Notes under the pieces: generated by a model | What the model was told of the DNA's origin: nothing | What the model saw: only the letters and a program-made list of their open reading frames with translations | Databases searched by the model: none | NCBI GenBank assembly: GCA_019614645.1 | Contig: JABWDB010000003.1 | Coordinates: 16,949,001-17,013,000, forward strand | Source: Stratiolaelaps scimitus | Lineage: Eukaryota; Arthropoda; Arachnida; Mesostigmata; Laelapidae | Length of the DNA stretch: 64,000 nucleotides | Direction: 5' to 3' | Made by a program: the position numbers and the translations under genes | Shown here: piece by piece, positions 34,570 through 46,797 of the stretch | How positions within the stretch are numbered: the first letter of the stretch is position 1 | Layout of the letters: each line of letters starts with the position of its first letter

Positions 34570-36606
34570 CGCCGCCGTTGCTGATGGTCTAAGCCTGTTT
34601 CTGGTCCTGAACAGCGGATGGACTCCTACACTAGCGTCTTCAGCCCTCACAGGCTCTGGCTCATTTTCGCTGGCTGCCTTCGTTTGTTTTTTTCTCACTC
34701 GCACTGCTCTCCGGTCACCCAGGAACGGATTAGGACAATTAATATAACAACCAACGGCCAATGGCCTGTTTGACCAACTCGATTGTAGCGAAGAGGGTAA
34801 AATCCAACAACGACGCCGGTATCAACGCCGTAGCAGCAACAGCAGCAGCGTCACAACGCTAGAGAAAAATAAGATCATACAATCCCTGGAGTAGCAACAG
34901 CAGCGATTCGCGCCGCCTCCTAGTTAGCCAAGGCGACTGGCAGGCGATAATATATACGTCCATCCGCATGTTCGACCTACCGACCAACCGTCCAAGGACG
35001 TGGATTAGCCCGAAGGATCAATGCTGACGAGAAGGCTGGCTGCTGAAGTAAGATCCGAGAGTCGATTGAGCAGCGCCAATACGAATCGTTTTCGTTGTCC
35101 GATCAAAGGTAGGTCGCGTTACGGGATCAGGCCACGCACCTATAGCACCGTACGCATATACGCCAGCGGTAGGTGTAAGCTGTTACACTGGTCGGAGGGG
35201 CTGGTGCCCACCTATCGACAACAACAACGACAACGACAACAACGATTGATACGAAATGGCCATACCTTGAGATTGGATTTTGATTTCGGTGTGCGGCATG
35301 CAATTGTGATTCGTTCGTGTGCTCAATGTGATTAGCGAAACTCAGTCTTGTGGTTACAGCAAGCCGGAAACACCGTTCCCCAACATCTACCCACGAGGCT
35401 AAGTGATTGACGTGCCATACAAATGAGTTCACCTCGATAGCGTCACTCTGTCAGCAGTCTCCAAAGCGACTGTTTATCCCTAATGTTTCTTATTAGAGCT
35501 GAGGCGAACTTAAGCACGTGTTGCTCATGGAAACACGATGTCGACGGGGATGGGGGTTGCCTAACTGATAGCATGCGGATTGTGGCATAACAAGGATGTG
35601 TCAGGATGAGAACGGGAGAACAATTGAGCCTTTCTTGGAAGCGAGTCATTCCAGTCCGAGCTCCGACTCCTACTTAGGAGCAATAGAGACTTCTATACCC
35701 GCCGACTGCTGAGCCTCGGCTGCTCGCCCCCATTGCTAGTACGATGCACTAGGGATGGCCTCATTATTGCAGCGTATTCCACGGGAATCGTCCACCGTTC
35801 CTCGTTGCTGTTGTCGTGGATGGGGCGACTGTTTCCATCGAAACGACTGCGAAGCATCCATGACATCAAACGACTATTATTTTTACTAAATGACCGAAAT
35901 GAAAAAAAGGCTGTTAGCGGCACTGCTGTGCTAAACATGCTTCGTTTGTACGAAATAGATTTTATTTAACCAGGAATATCACTGGTACAGTAGGTAGAAA
36001 CGTAGAACAAAAATCGATGCCTCGTGTATATGTATGATAATTGAATTACAAGCCATATAGTTGTGCATCGCCATTTCAGTAATGGCTACCGTTTTCGTTG
36101 GCTCGGAAGGAACAGCTCATACGATTCTGGTAGTTTATTAATTAATTTCGTGTCTGATCGATTTACGTCAAACGGGCAGGCTAACACCTTAATGAGTCGA
36201 ATGGGTCGTTGTTCGCGGATTTCTTCTTGCGATCGGCTCTATCTGGATCATTGCTTCTGAGCGACAAATATCAATCCAATATATAGAACCCGGCATTAGG
36301 CTCTTCGACGACTCGCACGAAGTTTCTGTCAATCTATACAACTATGTATATGTAGATCTTTTATCTGACCATCTGATCTATTCATCTCCATGCTGGTCTT
36401 TGACGAAACGGATAAAACAGCGCGCAGTTTCATAGCCGCTGGTCGTTTGGTGGCCTTCCCTCTGCACAATACTTGCTTGCTATTTTCTCTTATACTCGAA
36501 TGGGGACATCCGCGCACCCCGCTCGTCAGCGACCCCGACAACTCTCCCTCTCTCTATTTCTATCTCTCTCTCCGTTGGTTGTGTCAGTGTTTGTCAACTC
36601 CCGCAG

Positions 36607-36816
36607 GCAGTGTCTGTCTGCCGCGTGTCGTGCTCAAAAAGCGCCACCTGCAGTACCAGGACGTCGGGGAGAGAACTTGAGGTGGTGCGGGGACACGGCC
36701 GGGTCTTCACGGTGGTGGCAGCAGACGGGAGCAGAGAGGTGATATTTGGTAAAGCGCTAGTCACTGGGGGCATCAGCTGGGCGTCGACTCAGTGTGAGCA
36801 CCAGCGGTCGTATTAG
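36607..36816 (+). CDS. candidate exon after CT-rich acceptor
   Basis: A long CT-rich tract (36543-36575) and CAACTCCCGCAG end at 36606. The frame that follows is open for 69 codons to TAG, including SVCRVSCSKSATC and GRELEVVRGHGRVFTVVAA. A donor-like TTTG|GTAAAG inside (near 36749) could end the exon earlier. The product has a Cys cluster but no domain I can name. Other phases are also partly open, as everywhere in this GC-rich block. Confidence 0.2.
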   Translation, partial: AVSVCRVSCSKSATCSTRTSGRELEVVRGHGRVFTVVAADGSREVIFGKALVTGGISWASTQCEHQRSY

Positions 36817-37602
36817 CTTCGAATAGAGGAAGAGCCGCAGCCGACGCAGCCGGCATCGCTGCTGCCGCCGCCGCCGAAGCCGCACAGGAGCAACGCTAGG
36901 ATAGCGCTAGCCACGATAAGGGCCCGACCCGTCCGCACAACATCTCAAATTGGATTAGAGCCGGCGGACCGCACTGGACCGCCTCAGCTGCCGCTACCAC
37001 CGCTAGCCGCAATACAATGGACACACATAAACATAGAAACACCCATCCAGAGACCCTCACAGACGGGCAGGCACGAGCAACTACCAGTAGAGCTGCTGCA
37101 GCCGCCGCCGCCGCAGCAGCCGAAATGGAACCAACAAGAGGCAACACGACCGCCATCGCCACAAGGCACAACAAGAGATGTGACGGTGCGTCTTCAATTT
37201 TTCTCGTTACTTGTTCAACTCACTCAAAGAGGGGTGGTCTGTCGGTCGAGAACAACAAAGGGGAACAGATAGAGGAATTGTTCCGAGGGAAGGAAGGGGA
37301 CACGAAGCGCCACTGCCACGAAAAACGACAAATTCTAAACGCAACATTGGCTGAGGCTAGCGGCTATAATGCAGCAGCGTTTCGTTCAAATTCGAAGCAT
37401 GACGACAATTACAGAAGGCAACGAGAACGTTCTTAACAACGCCGGCAGTGGCGGTGGGGGCAGCGGCGGCAAGAACAGGAAACAAAAAAGTGCAATAACG
37501 AGCCTGTGACGTTTCTGTGCCCCTCTAAAAGAAGAAAGCAGCCGTACACCACATTTTTTTCGTTGGAATCAAGCGCGGCCACGAGTATTGGCGGAAATAT
37601 CC

Positions 37603-37625
37603 TATATATATATATATATATATAT
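37603..37625. repeat. (TA)n microsatellite
   Basis: Pure TA dinucleotides. Confidence 0.95.
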
Positions 37626-38900
37626 GGCTTAGGCTTGGTGACACTCGACCAGTCAGTGGTGTCCGCCCCTGCTTACGAACGAACAGGCCAAGGTAGACGA
37701 TAGTTTTGCTTGATTGTGACGTGGCCCCCGACCTGATCCATAGATCTGTCGTGGTGGGTGAACAGCAGTTACAGTCTATTATTACACTATAGTACCATCT
37801 GATTCCAGTGAACAAAATTAGTGGTGGTACGATCGACTATTTACTGGTTCAGAGAAAATCTGTAGGTTTCTAATTCGTATTATAATAATTGGTTCTCAAA
37901 CAGATCGATAATCCACCCTGAGCTATGAAACTATATTTTACATACGACGATAGCTGTTTTCATTTTTGTTTCATGAAATATACACGGACATCCATACGGT
38001 CTTCGCTTTAGCTTGTTATTTCTTATATATAATAAGTCAAATTAACAGCAAAATGCACTTTGGTCTAGAGAATATAATCTAAAAAATCTGGCCAACTCAT
38101 CGATATCGAGGACGCGTTTCACCAAATCACACATACATTTATATTTCCTGCTCCAAATTTCATCCTGCTGGACCAACAAACACACACACACACCCTCACA
38201 CATGTCCATGCGTGTTTGCGAGCGTATGTGTCTGATCTGCGCCATATTCGCGTAAAATCCACACCTCAGGCACAGGTGGAGTTAGCTCTCTCAGCGTCAA
38301 TGGTCGCGGCTTGTAGAGGCGAGCAACAGATTCCTCTCCTTTGGAGGAGTGTAGGTGGGCCGTGGTGTGCGCTGATGCCACGATATGATCGATCGACGAG
38401 ATCGGACAAGGGTCGAGGAAGGTTGGCGTTCGCTGCGATGGCCAGGTGATCTACATCCAGGATTTCGAACCATTCCACCATCGTGCCCGCCTCCCTGCCG
38501 CTCAACGTGCGCCCTACCCATCCCATCCTCTCTCTGTCTCTCTCTTTCTCTCTCGCTTGCTCTACTAACTCTATGCTATGTCCCATCAAGTAAAAACTAG
38601 GCACTGCACAGCACCCTCACCACTACCATAGCTGCTGATACTACTAAGGTTCTTTTGCAAATGGAGAAGCCGGATGATTGGCTGCAGCCGGCAAGTGCAA
38701 AGGAAGGCGGGGGTATGCAGGAGGAATGTTTCCTACCTCCGCTTCATCCAGTATTGCATTTTTTCCTTCGGGTCGACCTCACCCCTGGAAGGCCTTTTGC
38801 GCCAAGGGATCGGCACTGGGGGCCCAGGCGGGAGGGCGACCCCGAGTTGCGCAGGCCCTCACGGCCTGCCCCCGCTTACTAGGAACTCAGTCTCTATCTC

Positions 38901-39881
38901 ACTCTCTCTCTGTTTTCGCCTCGGGTTCTCCGAGCGGCTGGCTAGTCTACTGGGACCAGGAGACGACCTCAGACCGTTCTACCAGAGGCAGTGCAGGTGT
39001 TGGCCAGTGATACATCGATGGAAACGCATACGTTGAACTCTGGAGACCCGGAGATGATATTGACTGCGTCATGCCTATCTCGGCTTCGAGTCTAGACCCA
39101 TGAACATATGTTGCTAGGCATAGCTCTGTGCGAGGGAGCGTCCACCTAATGTTTATCATTCAAGCACATGTCCGTAATAGTTGGTGATCCGCTTGAGCGG
39201 TGGTGGTTTTTTTTCTCCAAAATGCTAACGCGAAGATAACCAGAGCACAATGCTCCTTGTCCAGACGAAGCGTAGTGCATACGCAGCGAGACGCTTTTGC
39301 TCCGCTAGTACTCCAGTACGCCCAAGACACTCTTGCTCACTATGAAAACCACCTTCAGACGTTCTTCAAATGACCTCCATGATTGATGAACTGATCCCGA
39401 CCCATTCACGGGAGCACCCACGAAAGGGACCATCACATCAACACAATGACGAGATAAATAAAACTTGCTAGACAGCAGATACAGTCGAATAACCTGCCGT
39501 GGTTGTAAATCAGTCGACGATAACATGACGCTTTTCAGACCACCCTGGAGTGTCCCGTATAATTCCACATCGGACGGCTGAACGGTGCGGGGCCCAAAGG
39601 ATGTCGTCAACGAGTTCGCGGAATGCGCTGGCGTAACAGAGTGCGTTTACTACAATTGACAAACCAACTAAGTTCCTGCTATATATCCCCCGCGAAGCTA
39701 CGTAGCAAGAGATTCGCTTCATTCGATTGATAATAATAGGAATCACTATACAACAGATCTACAAGTACGTGAGACCGCATTGATGCGTGTGCGTAGTTTA
39801 TCGCTTGGAACTCAACACCCAATGGTTTTAAGTCGCTGACGATGCCCAACACGATCCCGGTAGACACTACTATGGAGTTAA
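38901..39881. other. anonymous stretch up to the Tc1 breakpoint
   Basis: Minus-strand open frames at 39305-39610 and 39510-39746 lie in different phases and match no family I recognise. Confidence 0.35.
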
Positions 39882-40849
39882 CAAATAACATACACACCAC
39901 AAAGAACAGTGCATATGACGTCGTATGCAGCCTGCTACAATAAAATGTGTCATATTTCGGTTGTGCAAAATGATAACGCACCCTCAGTTATCGAGTGCTC
40001 TCGCTGAATTGATTCTCGTTTTCTTGTGCTGCTAATCAGTACCGTGTGGCCCCGCCCTTAGTAATTATAACACCAAAGTCTCGGTTTGGCATACTATCAA
40101 CGAGATTTAGTAGGATCTGGTCGCTGACACCTCCCCACGCCTCCACTAGCGCTGACGTGAATTGATGCGTTATCTTGTTGGAAAACAATTGGCAGTCGAT
40201 GAAATCTGCTCCTAAACGGTAGTAGGTTTTGATCAACATCTGCTGATAATCGCTATTCATTCGAGATGAGATGACAGCGAGTGGGACTCTGCCAAGAGAG
40301 GTAAAAGCCCACAAGGTACTCTTTAAAAAACATTGCCCCAATACTCACCAATTTCCAATCTCTGGCCATATTGTTGCGGGCGAGGTTTGTCGGGCAGTAA
40401 TGTGGCATTGTTGAAGACGAGGTCTCATTTGCGCCCATATGATATGCGGATAACGCTTAATTGTCCTTAAAACTGTTGATCTATGAACCTGAAGGTTTAG
40501 CTCTTGCCTGATTGCTTCACAACTTGTGGTCGAATTCGAGGCCAATCGACAAATGTGCATTTCAGTTCGCTGGCTGATCTTTCGTGGACGTTCTTTATAC
40601 TTATTAGTACCATACGTCGACGGACAGCGAGAACACTCGATAACTGAGGGTGCGTTATCATTTTCCACAACCGAAGTATGACACCTTTTATTGTAGCAGG
40701 CTGCATGCGACGACATATGCGCTGTTCTTTGTGGTGTGCATGTTATTTGACACGTACATTAATCTGATATTGAATAAATGACTCAAATATGTATTCTTCG
40801 TAACGATTTGTTGAAATATAGGGGTGCATTAAGTTTACGCACACCGCTG
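39882..40849 (-). mobile_element. rearranged Tc1/mariner copy with inverted 3' ends
   Basis: Minus-strand transposase fragments (40036-40625) continue at their 3' side into the element's 3' untranslated segment (40006 down to 39882). There the homology stops abruptly, without a terminal repeat. On the other side, 40625-40749 is an inverted copy of the same 125 bases, about 94% identical by eye. It continues to a complete terminal inverted repeat ending CTG at 40849, followed by TA. The element's true 5' end is absent. Two copies inserted head-to-head, or an aborted transposition with inverted joining, would explain this. Confidence 0.88.
40036..40625 (-). pseudogene. Tc1-like transposase remnant
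   Basis: Pieces of a DDE transposase lie in order on the minus strand. First is the DNA-binding part (RPRKISQRTEMHICRLA, EAIRQELNLQVHRSTVLRTI; about 40590-40386). After a frameshift comes LARNNMARDWKLV. A deletion then removes the first catalytic Asp block. Next come SLGRVPLAVISSRMNS and ADFIDCQLF, followed by a one-base frameshift within the QQDNASIH block, where the Asp codon is still present in the shifted frame. A second deletion removes the catalytic Glu block, and the native C-terminus follows: EAWGGVSDQILLNLVDSMPN and KGGATRY, with its stop at 40036. It is clearly inactive. Confidence 0.92.
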
Positions 40850-43800
40850 TATGTATACAGCGAGCACGATACATCTCGCTTACCTTGCAACATTAATTCC
40901 TGCCCCAATTACAAGACGATTTAGAGTACGTACCACTTCAGTATCTGACCCATTTACATGACTTGCGTTGAGTTCCTCCAGCTCCTGCGAGCATCATATG
41001 ATTAATCTAAATGCATACGAAACCGTGGTTGGACCCAGTAGGCATCTCACGGCCTGATCCATGATAACCTCGGCCTGCATTGCATACTATAGGTCGTCGT
41101 GATAGAACGGCCATATCATATCTATCCGACGGTCGCATTGTACCCCACCCGAAGACAAAACGGGGTGAGCAACTAACCCTTCAGTGCATAATTTTGCTCT
41201 TCCATTTACTTGTACTAACTATGCCATTATTTGCTGGTTCAATGGAGACCTCGTCGAACTACTTTGACGAATGGTCAAAAATCAAGAACTTCGTCATCTC
41301 TTCCTCTTTGTCATTCGCTAGAGCTAACACTCGTTGAAGCTCATCACAATCGTGGCGGATAATCCAACTGTCTATTGCAAAAGAGTGACTGTCTACAGCT
41401 CATCACGCACAGCAAGGGATAATCCCAGTCAAATCACCCTGACTATTTCCATATTTTGTGAGACGTCGCTGACTAGTTGGTCTGCTCACAAATGCTATTA
41501 ACCAATGCCTCCGCAAGGGCTTTCGTAATTTCTGCGAAATAGCTGGCCAATGTTGGTGACATAAGAAGTTAGAAATCCAGTTGGGCTATCAAAGCTGGCA
41601 GTCAGGCGGTAACTCATAGTGGGCTCGATGTGTATCTGCATAAACATGTATCAGTCGTTGCTTTGCGTAGATTCCACACCGATCGTTGTCTACCGGAAAC
41701 AGCTGCCGTCACGGACAAATCTCATTCATCACTGCTTTAATCCTAGTCGGGTGTGTTTGTCTCGCGGCCAATTTGGCTGGGCACATGTGCAATACACAAA
41801 AACGACAACTGAGATTAACTGAGATTATTTTTTGTTTACGCAACGTATACTGAATCTTTACGAAATCGATAGCTAAAACGCTCAACACGCCATAATACAT
41901 ACATAGGTTAATTTATGCGTGTGCTCTTACATCAACTCTCTTTCTGTCATAGCTGGGATTCTTTCATCGGCGGGTTGTTACTAGGAGCCCATTTAAGCCA
42001 CGTTTGTAGTAAATGCAGATAAAGGCGAAACACAAGCGTATTGTGCTGTCCGCATCCCGTCTTGTCGTGTCGCATAGAACAAACAGCCAACTGTGCAAGC
42101 ATCAGGCAGCTGAGCGCGACAGGGAGGTTCAACCGGAGAGGCGACATCGCCTATTGCCTGGTGTACAAACCCCTTGCTCCATTGTAAGTCTGGAGTCCAT
42201 TGCGTTTCTAGCTTTAGCAAGGCTACTGTTCTGCGTTTATATCTATCTCGAAGGCAGTGGCGGGGGTACACAAAAGAAAAAATAACAAAACCCTGAGGCA
42301 GGATGCATATAGTACGCCAATGCAATGCATATTGGAATAGGCCCTCCCGTTTCCCAGCAGGCCACTTCACCAGCGGTGCCCGTCGATCCTGTATAGCTGA
42401 AACCTGCCAGAGCTCCTGCGGACGTAATGGTTGACCCTTGTAACAAACTTGACTTTCCTATTCAATGACAATGCTGGAACGTAAAATGTCACGAGAACGG
42501 ATGGGGGAATGAGAGGTGTCGTATCTCTCAGTTGACGTCAAATTGTCCCAGGACCCGGGTGCGAGCGATGAACACTTCCTGGCCACTAAGATATTTTGCG
42601 AAGGAGATTCGTGACACGACGTGTCGGGGGACAATTTACAGTCCTTGCTGGCCCTAAAGCCTTTGCTGTGAACTTACATGCACTTTATTCGAATGAACTT
42701 CCTCTTCTCCGGTCCCGGTGTAGCATCTTATTCTGTTACCCGACTGGTCAGGGACGGTTGATCCTACAACATTCTGATCAGTGTGAGCAAACGCGAATGC
42801 CTGTAAGGTTGTGCTGCGCCTGTTCAAGAGAAAGAGTCGGTAGCGTGAAGGATTAATCGCGTCGCGCTCAACCGTTGGCCGCGTCAAAGCAGTGAAGTTG
42901 GCTGCACGGTCGCCTTTGTCGAAGTCAATGGCGACGTTTGTAGAAGCTGACCCTTCGGGCTGACCTCGCGTTGTACGATAGGCGCAACTTTATATAAGAC
43001 GAGGCGACTAGCGAGACAATCATACAGACATGCCAAGCAGGGGATGTGTTGGGTTCACGCTGGCTATGCGCGAAAGGAGGAAACGCCCGCTATAAATTGG
43101 CATTGTATCGGCGAAGAACGCCTGGTAGCAACATAAAAACAATATGGACGAAAGTCTTATACTGCCAACGTCGTCGACGCTATTCGACGTTGCCGGCTGG
43201 ACTGAATACAGGCGGCTGCTGGTGATGGTACGGGCAGACAAATAGAGGAGTAACTCATTCACTGAATTCTCATTGAGTTACGTACGCGAGTGAGTGCAGC
43301 GGCTGGCGGTAAATACGCATGCCCCTTCGCTATCATTCCATACCCACAGCCCCGAGCGATTTTGATCGCGATCAGCTGTTTGATCTGGCCACGACGATCT
43401 GGCTGAATGCCCTTCAGACAGTCGCTAGCAGCCTGACTCAGTAATAAAACTATGTACACTCCGTGATCTCTGCGGATGATTGATAGAGAGAGCAGGCGGC
43501 GACAACACGGAATTCGCAACGCAGCACGGCAGCGACAACGGTCACCGAACGTCGTCGATGACGTCGTGGCTCACAGTTTACTGATTCGCAATCGGCAAGT
43601 TGATGTTGGCAGTCGAGAAGCCCCGAGAGAGAGCGACTTTCTTCGGCCAGTGATAACCGATGGTGCCGCGTTATTTTGATGTCCGCATGCGCGCCTGCCT
43701 ATGCGGGCCTGTTCTATGCGGCGTCCCGCTGTTTGCTTATGATAGGAGGTGGTCAACTTTGGACACATTGAAGATACCATATATTTATATATATATGTAT

Positions 43801-45668
43801 ATATATGGCTGGGTGATGTGATGGAAGTTATCCAGGATCATAGTCAGCTTCTTCAATCCTCCATTGATCCGCGATAGCATCACTGAAGAACGTACGTGGT
43901 CGAATTTAAAGACGTCTGCCGACAACTGAAGCTATCTACAGGCATTTTGAACTCTGCATTCTCTCCTCTTCCCTCTCTATCCCCCTGCGCCCCGATCTAT
44001 CTACCCCCTCGCCGTCCTGCTGTGACTGCACCGCTTAGCACGCCTCGATCTTGGACGGAGCGAGACGGCAAAAAAATCATATAGACGGTGCAAGATGAAA
44101 AACGAATCACAAAGCGATATGCTATGTGCTCGCGATGCTGGTGTATTCGTGGCGGGCCTTGTCACCGCACTCCTTGCAGCAGACGCCGACTTCGGGTGAC
44201 CATCTCGTAACTCAGGCTCAGCGACCTCGAGCCTGCGGGCGAAAGCAAGCTCACGGCGGACGAGTATCCCCCCCCGGTACTTCATGAGGTCTGGTCGCAC
44301 AGTTTCCCGATCCGCTGTGCTATAGCGATGGCCTGGCTGCCTGCCTCGTAAAGAACAGTTATCCTACAACAGGCAGCGTTCTCTGCTCAACGTCCCCCTC
44401 CCCGGCGCACATGGCTGCCCCCGTTTTGCTCTCCCTAAAATCTCTGCCTCTGAAAGACATCGCTGCCATCTGCAATCTGTAGCATAAATGTCATCCTCAG
44501 ATATTCGAAGTCTTGCTTATCGCACGTCTTGCTTGGTTCAAGAGTCCAAGACCTTGGCTTCATGGCTTCAGGCCAAATGGTAGAGCATGAGGGAGGAAGC
44601 CGTCTCACTGAACACAGGCGAACCTCGCGTAGAGGGCTCAGGCAGACGCGTCGCCTGAGCACTCCTCCTGATCCTGTGAGCGTGTAGGATGAGTCAAGGA
44701 ACCAGGAGAAGCGAGAGGAGAGAGAGAGCGTCATGTGGAGAATTGAGCCTAGCAAGGCGAATTCAGTCTGTCGGTATCATCAGATTGATGCATCCGGAGC
44801 GTGCTGAGCCGTTTGCTCTCGACAGAGATGAGAGAGACCCTGAGAATGAAAGAGTACCAAAGGAATAAAGCGCCGGCAGTGACCTCAGCCAACCAGTCAG
44901 CTACTCATCCGCTTGTATTGACTAGAATGATGTTATTCCTTCCATGGCCATAGCATAGGCTTCGGCCGACGAATGCTGAGATGCAATACCTTACGAGCAG
45001 ATGTGCTACAATAAACCAGCTTCTTTATACTACTGCTAGGCCAGTCGCCGTCAAGCTCGCCTACTTTGAACTGTTCAACAATCGAGTATACTAGAGACGT
45101 GTTTTATTTATGTCTCACATGTCCCGATCTTATATATATATACATATATATGATGAGGGCTATATAGAATATATTCTTAGTTACCTCGCTTGCATTATAT
45201 ATACACGCTATTGTTGACAAAGGGCAACAACAACAACAACGGCATGCCGTGCATCCAACCAGGGGACGATATGTATATACTACTCTAGACATTATTTGAT
45301 GATTACCATTGATTGCGGCACCGGAAACATTTGTGAGTTCGTTCTTTATACACACCACAAATGTTCAGCCTCTATCAATTCGAGGCACACATCTAGCAGG
45401 CGTCCGAGTGCTGTACAAGCAACTACGAGGCAACTAGGCTTGTTACAAAGCTATCGAATAAATGGAGCCCGAGGTTTGGAGGCAGTTGCGACATCTGTCG
45501 AAAAGTCACATTTTGCCATACTTCTTTATGCCTGTTAACTCTCGACCCTTTCCAAATATATACTGTTGAGCCCTTTGCTGTCGTCCATGCGAGACACGTA
45601 CTTCGAATTTAATATGGACATACGAACAGGTTTCGAAATCTGGTCTCTCTCTCTCCTTCCACTTCTAG
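40850..45668. other. anonymous stretch
   Basis: A short tandem CTGAGATTAA duplication lies at 41809-41828. A TA-rich inverted segment starting CCATATAT and ending ATATATGG lies at 43776-43808, and CT/AG-rich tracts occur around 43970 and 44710. Open frames are short and unassigned. Confidence 0.4.
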
Positions 45669-45883
45669 CTTATTGGGACAAAGCCGCCATCAGGATAAAT
45701 CCTGGCCTGGGGCCTAATCGAAGCGATTCTCCGCCGCCAGAAGCTTCTATCTCACCTCTCGCAGTCGATACGAGCCCGGAGACATTAAATGCGGATATCG
45801 AGAAATTATCGTCCCAGAGACGCTGGAGTGAAGCGGATTTTGGTGACCGGGTCCGCCGCCTCGTCAGCCTCGAACATCTCTGA
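45669..45883 (+). CDS. candidate terminal coding exon
   Basis: CTCTCTCTCTCCTTCCACTT then CTAG is a strong polypyrimidine tract and acceptor ending at 45668. The following frame reads YWDKAAIRINPGLGPN, PPPEASISPLAVDTSPETLN and RRWSEADFGDRVRRLVSL, and stops at TGA 45881-45883. Residue composition looks like real protein (charged, no simple repeats) and differs from the surrounding AT-rich non-coding DNA. The exon would start one base into a codon. No domain is recognised and no upstream exon is identified. It is the best-looking exon candidate in the window, but still unproven. Confidence 0.3.
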
Positions 45884-46149
45884 ATTGAAATGCTTTACGG
45901 CACATTGGATGTGGGCAACATTAATGCTATTATACATATCTTAAAATGATAGACATCACTCGGCTCTTCTCTGTCTTTAAACTAAGCACCCCAATGACGG
46001 CGGGCAGATCATATTGCGCTAAAGGAAAATCGCTGAATCTATCCGAACTTATAAATCAACTAGAGTGTATTTGTTTGTCTAAATCTAAGCGAGTTATAGG
46101 CAACACGGATTACAGATAAGCTGACGTCATTTACTCTCGTCAAACAAAC

Positions 46150-46797
46150 ATGTATAGCACATACCCCCCAGCTAAAAAGAATCAAGGCCAGAGATTGTCG
46201 CATGCTATGGAGTTAACGGAGGCCTTGAGCACTACAGAGTCGCAACTACCGCTCTCCCGAGATCGGTTACTTTTCCAGTTATGTGCAAGTGTACGGAATC
46301 ACTACGGGAACTGCATTCACACTGTCTTGGGGGAAGGCGCCGATGACAACATGAATTAGACAATTTACGAAAATCCACCATCATTCACCGAGAAGTACCA
46401 GCTGTCTCCCGGCCAGTTCAGTGTAATCCCTTTCGAGTACGGTAGAATCGCATGCTCAAGTAGCTGCACTTTGACGGTGCTACGAGACAAGCGATAGCGG
46501 AAGAAAAAACGGAACGGTTCGTATATGGCAATGACAGCGTAGCGCCAGCTTAGACCAAGACGTCGCGTGAAGGTGTAACACACGGAGGTGGACCGGGGCG
46601 ACGCTCGTGCGGACCCGTGGGGGTCTTTCAACAAGTTTCAAGGGTACGCCTTTACAGTTTTCAAAGGAAACAGCTTAGCCCGCTGCCCCAGCGGTGTCCA
46701 GCGTTACTGCCTTACTATCGATGCGCTCCTCCACGACCAGTGTAACCCAGTTCAGCTCAACGCAGCCCTACCACCGGTAGAGTTCGCTAGGTAGTTA
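46150..46797 (+). other. interrupted same-phase open frames
   Basis: Open segments at 46150-46359, 46360-46491 and 46588-46797 share one phase. The middle segment reads FTEKYQLSPGQFSVIPFEYG and ends CSSSCTLTVLRDKR; the last has GYAFTVFKGNSLARCPSG and CLTIDALLHDQCNP. Stops separate them. A minus-strand frame (46365-46634) is also open. It may be a decayed Cys-bearing gene, or chance. Confidence 0.18.

Larger units (their letters stand above)
28690..38900. promoter_or_regulatory. GC/CpG-rich, triplet-repeat-rich domain; possible promoter and 5' exon region
   Basis: Compared with its flanks this 10-kb block is visibly richer in GC and CpG, with the extreme at about 29,860-29,925 (GCGGCCGCGGCCACCGCCGC). 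It carries CTG, CCG, CAG and GCAGGCAG repeats at many points (29010, 29680, 33851, 34546, 36860, 37090) and many short open frames in every phase. In animal genomes such blocks often sit at promoters and long 5' untranslated exons. I could not identify a transcription start, a protein domain or a consistent exon chain. Confidence 0.3.
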
